Assembly (NCBI GenBank): GCA_938004315.1
Contig: CALKWG010000096.1
Coordinates: 1 to 6,540, forward strand
Direction of reading: 5' to 3'
DNA length: 6,540 nt
Origin: an uncultured Spirochaetaceae bacterium
GTDB taxonomy: Bacteria; Spirochaetota; Spirochaetia; Treponematales; UBA12059
Shown in pieces: positions 4,465-6,540 of the stretch (position 1 is the first letter of the stretch; every line of letters begins with the position of its first letter). The translations under genes were made by a program, and so were the position numbers. The notes under the pieces are model-generated. The model was not told where the DNA came from. It ran no database searches and saw only the letters and a list, made by a program, of their open reading frames with translations.

Positions 4465-6378
4465 ATGAACGAACGCGCCCTGAGCGTCAGAGCCGTCACC
4501 GTCCGCGTGCTCGCCGCCACCTTCTTGAGCATCTACCTGGCCGTAGCCGCCTATTCATTCCTTTTGCCGGCAATCTTCGTGCTAGACGCCGCGGGCAGCG
4601 CCGAGTTCTGGCGCAAGATGATGCTCGTCGTCAACGCGGTGGGCCCGCTCGCCACGCTCTGCGTCTACCTCTTCTACCGGCCGGTCGCCCGGGTGCTCCG
4701 CGCCCAGGATTCGGGCCGGGAGCCCTCGCCAAAGGAGCTGGCCATGGCGCAGGCGGCCTTCAAGTCCATAGAGGGCTTCCTCTTCCTCATCGGCGCGAGC
4801 GCTTACCTCTTGGGCGTGCTCCTAAGCCTGGGCCTGGACGCGCTCCGCGGCGCCCCGATCGATAGGGTGTACTGGGGCTATCGCATCGTCCTGGCCATCA
4901 GCTTCGGCCTGGTCAACGGCATCGTGACCGCCCGCATGGTCAACCTGGCGTGGATACAGGCTAAGCACCGCATGGGCATCACGGACATAAGCGACGCCGC
5001 CCGGCGTACGACCACCGTCGCCAAGATCGGCTTCCCCTTGGCCATCCTCGTCGTCGTCGTCATCATATTCTCCGCCTCGGCGACTTTCTACTATCTGCAT
5101 CGCGGCGCGGCCGACCCCTCGCTCTTGAGCGTCGCGGCCGCGATCCCGACCTTCGCGCGCAGCCTGGGCGTCCTGGCCGCCGTGAGCCTCGCCATCGTCG
5201 CGGCCCTGATGATAGAGAACCAGGCCCACGTCGACCATGTGCGCGAGCAGGTCATGCGCCTGGCCGGCGGCTCGATGGACCTGTCTAAGCGCGTCTTTAT
5301 CGTAAGCTACGACGACATGGGCTTCATGACCGCCGGCGTCAACCGCATCCTGTCCCAGCTGCGCGAGAGCTTCGTGATCATCAGGCGCTCCGAGGGCGAG
5401 GTCTCGGCTACGGGCGAGCGCACGAGCCGCCTGGTCGAGCGCTCCAAGAGCGAGGCCGCGCGCATCAACGAGCTCATCGCCCAGCTCGAGGATAGCGAGC
5501 GCGTCGAGGTCGACGTCATCAACGGCGTCGTCGAGGACTTCGAGAGCCTCGTGCGCTCCATCAACGAGACCATAGCCAAGTCGCGCGAGCAGAGCGAGTT
5601 CATCGAGCGGGCGTCCATGTCCATGCGCGCCATGACCGGCTCCTTCAAGGACGTGAGCGACAAGGCGATCCAAGCCGCCGGCCGCTTCCAGACTCTCTCG
5701 CGCGACCTGGCCCAGGGCGAGCGCGGCGTAAGCGAACTCGTCGCGGCCAACCGCTCCATGATCGAGGCGAACGCCAAGATCCGCGAGATGGCCTCCATGA
5801 TAATGGACATCTCCGAGCGCTCCAGCCTACTGGCCATGAACGCGGCCATCGAGGCCGCGCACGCCGGGTCGGCCGGCAAGGGTTTCGCGGTCGTGGCCGA
5901 CGAGGTGCGCAAGCTATCGTCCAGCACGGCGCTGGCCGCCAAGGACATCGACGACTACGTCAAGATGATACTCGAGAAGAACCAGGCCGTAGAGGCGATG
6001 AACGAGCGCATAGCCGGCACCTTCAAGGCCCTGTTGGCCGAGCTCGGCGAGGCCGTGGCGGGCATGGATGCCATAGCCGCCTCCGCCCGCGCCGAGGCCG
6101 ACGAGGCGGAGGCCAGCCTCGAGGAGATAGCCAAGCTCATGGCCCTGACCGAGGAGCTTAAGCACGACGCCGGCGCGATAGAGGACATGCGTAACGTGCT
6201 CAATAAGGGCCTCGAGCGGCTCTCGGGTATCGTCCGCCAGATGACCGAGGTGAACGAGAACATGATAGGCGGCATGAGCGTGATCATGGACCTCTTCAGC
6301 GAGCTGGGGAACGCCTTCGACGGAACCTTCCACGCCATCGAGGCCTTGGACGAGACGGTAGCGCGCTACACGATTTAG
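4465..6378 (+). CDS. Methyl-accepting chemotaxis protein, six-span, no large extracellular domain
   Basis: This is a complete 637-residue chemoreceptor that would relay a signal through CheW/CheA to the flagellar motor. Hydrophobic segments lie at about 13-40, 52-71, 101-125, 138-160, 186-210 and 230-250. The loops between them are short, so sensing must involve the membrane domain or the cytoplasm rather than a periplasmic pocket. A HAMP-like segment follows (about 251-303; note [20 protein letters not shown] and YDDMGFM). The cytoplasmic coiled-coil hairpin (about 304-637) has its tip at 453-484: [15 protein letters not shown] then [13 protein letters not shown], the near-invariant CheA/CheW-binding signature. 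The arms are nearly equal, about 150-165 residues each. ASLEEIAK (550-557) is a candidate methylation region. The C-terminus (DETVARYTI) lacks the NWETF-type CheR tether. The ligand is unknown. It does not appear to share an operon with its neighbours. Confidence 0.95.
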   Translation: MNERALSVRAVTVRVLAATFLSIYLAVAAYSFLLPAIFVLDAAGSAEFWRKMMLVVNAVGPLATLCVYLFYRPVARVLRAQDSGREPSPKELAMAQAAFKSIEGFLFLIGASAYLLGVLLSLGLDALRGAPIDRVYWGYRIVLAISFGLVNGIVTARMVNLAWIQAKHRMGITDISDAARRTTTVAKIGFPLAILVVVVIIFSASATFYYLHRGAADPSLLSVAAAIPTFARSLGVLAAVSLAIVAALMIENQAHVDHVREQVMRLAGGSMDLSKRVFIVSYDDMGFMTAGVNRILSQLRESFVIIRRSEGEVSATGERTSRLVERSKSEAARINELIAQLEDSERVEVDVINGVVEDFESLVRSINETIAKSREQSEFIERASMSMRAMTGSFKDVSDKAIQAAGRFQTLSRDLAQGERGVSELVAANRSMIEANAKIREMASMIMDISERSSLLAMNAAIEAAHAGSAGKGFAVVADEVRKLSSSTALAAKDIDDYVKMILEKNQAVEAMNERIAGTFKALLAELGEAVAGMDAIAASARAEADEAEASLEEIAKLMALTEELKHDAGAIEDMRNVLNKGLERLSGIVRQMTEVNENMIGGMSVIMDLFSELGNAFDGTFHAIEALDETVARYTI

Positions 6379-6394
6379 GCGGAGCGCACGGGGC

Positions 6395-6423
6395 GAGACG
6401 CGCGGCGCTTTGAGGGTTATAAT
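6395..6423 (+). promoter_or_regulatory. Candidate promoter with a perfect -10 after the chemoreceptor gene
   Basis: TATAAT at 6418..6423 is a consensus -10. The hexamer 17 bp upstream is GAGACG (6395..6400), only 3 of 6 matches to TTGACA. Transcription would begin near 6430, ahead of the truncated reading frame at 6463. A consensus TATAAT stands out in DNA this GC-rich. Confidence 0.45.
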
Positions 6424-6462
6424 GGGCCTCGGCGCTCACCCGCCGGAAAGGTCGTCCGAAAC

Positions 6463-6496
6463 ATGCCGAGCAAAGGCCCCCAGCCGCCCTTCGCCC
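6463..6496 (+). CDS. Possible start of a further gene, cut by the right adapter
   Basis: ATG at 6463 opens a frame reading MPSKGPQPPFA before the adapter interrupts it. It lies about 33 nt downstream of the predicted start from the TATAAT promoter. The nearest purine stretch (GGAAAGG, 6445..6451) is 11 nt away, a long spacing. Eleven residues are too few to name a family or be sure it is a gene. Confidence 0.3.
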
Positions 6497-6540
6497 AGAT
6501 CGGAAGAGCGTCGTGTAGGGAAAGAGTGTAGATCTCGGTG
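6497..6540 (+). other. Illumina TruSeq universal (P5) adapter, reverse complement (untrimmed)
   Basis: All 44 bases, from AGATCGGAAGAGCGTCGTGT onward to GATCTCGGTG, match the reverse complement of the TruSeq universal adapter without a mismatch and with no i5 index inserted. This is library sequence. Genomic DNA ends at 6496. Confidence 0.99.

Noticed and set aside
4822..5673. Antisense ORF of 283 codons, and others, opposite the chemoreceptor gene
   Set aside because: The His/Asp/Gly/Ala-rich shadow translation (with an Asp run opposite the Val codons of a membrane span) carries no independent signal.

Overview
The window is a GC-rich bacterial contig with untrimmed Illumina library adapters at both ends, so the genomic insert is 56..6496. 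It holds four substantial coding regions, a truncated fifth, and possibly the first codons of a sixth. No RNA gene, CRISPR array, transposase or phage gene is visible. The six-span chemoreceptor, the MalE-like binding protein and the zinc-finger/HTH/DUF2087 regulator together suggest a free-living or commensal spirochaete-like bacterium. That placement is a weak inference from protein style; no phylogenetic marker gene is present.

Left half, minus strand (reading 3428 down to 56): a sigma70-like promoter (TTGACA, 17 bp, GAGAAT with an extended -10 TG) and a leader of about 107 nt precede a probable operon. The gene order is (1) an exported family-1 ABC solute-binding protein with an unusual extra N-terminal region of about 95 residues, (2) a lipoprotein made of three sulfite-oxidase-like (molybdopterin-oxidoreductase fold) modules and carrying one heme-c motif (CVSCH), and (3) a MalF/UgpA-type ABC permease cut off by the left end. 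The permease was not obvious because it appears to start at a CTG codon overlapping the lipoprotein stop (CTGA), with GGAGG exactly 7 nt upstream, the same spacing used by the other two genes. A 14-bp perfect inverted repeat lies just inside its coding region.

Middle: an AT-rich divergent control region (about 3423..3517) separates the operon from a plus-strand regulator with a Cys2His2-like motif, a LuxR-like HTH and a C-terminal DUF2087 domain. Its best promoter puts the transcript start within a few bases of the ATG, so its mRNA may be leaderless. The divergent layout makes it a natural candidate for controlling the transporter/lipoprotein operon.

Right half, plus strand: after a 200-bp gap with two palindromes comes a complete methyl-accepting chemotaxis protein with six membrane spans, a HAMP-like segment and a classic signalling tip, but no sizeable extracellular sensor domain. 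A perfect TATAAT and a truncated ORF start follow before the right adapter.

The most interesting part is the left operon. A heme-c-motif lipoprotein sits between the binding protein and the permease of a sugar-type ABC importer, and the binding protein's extra N-terminal region carries a motif resembling the lipoprotein's repeated modules. This suggests a substrate-capture system with an added cell-surface binding or redox component. The function and substrate cannot be read from sequence.
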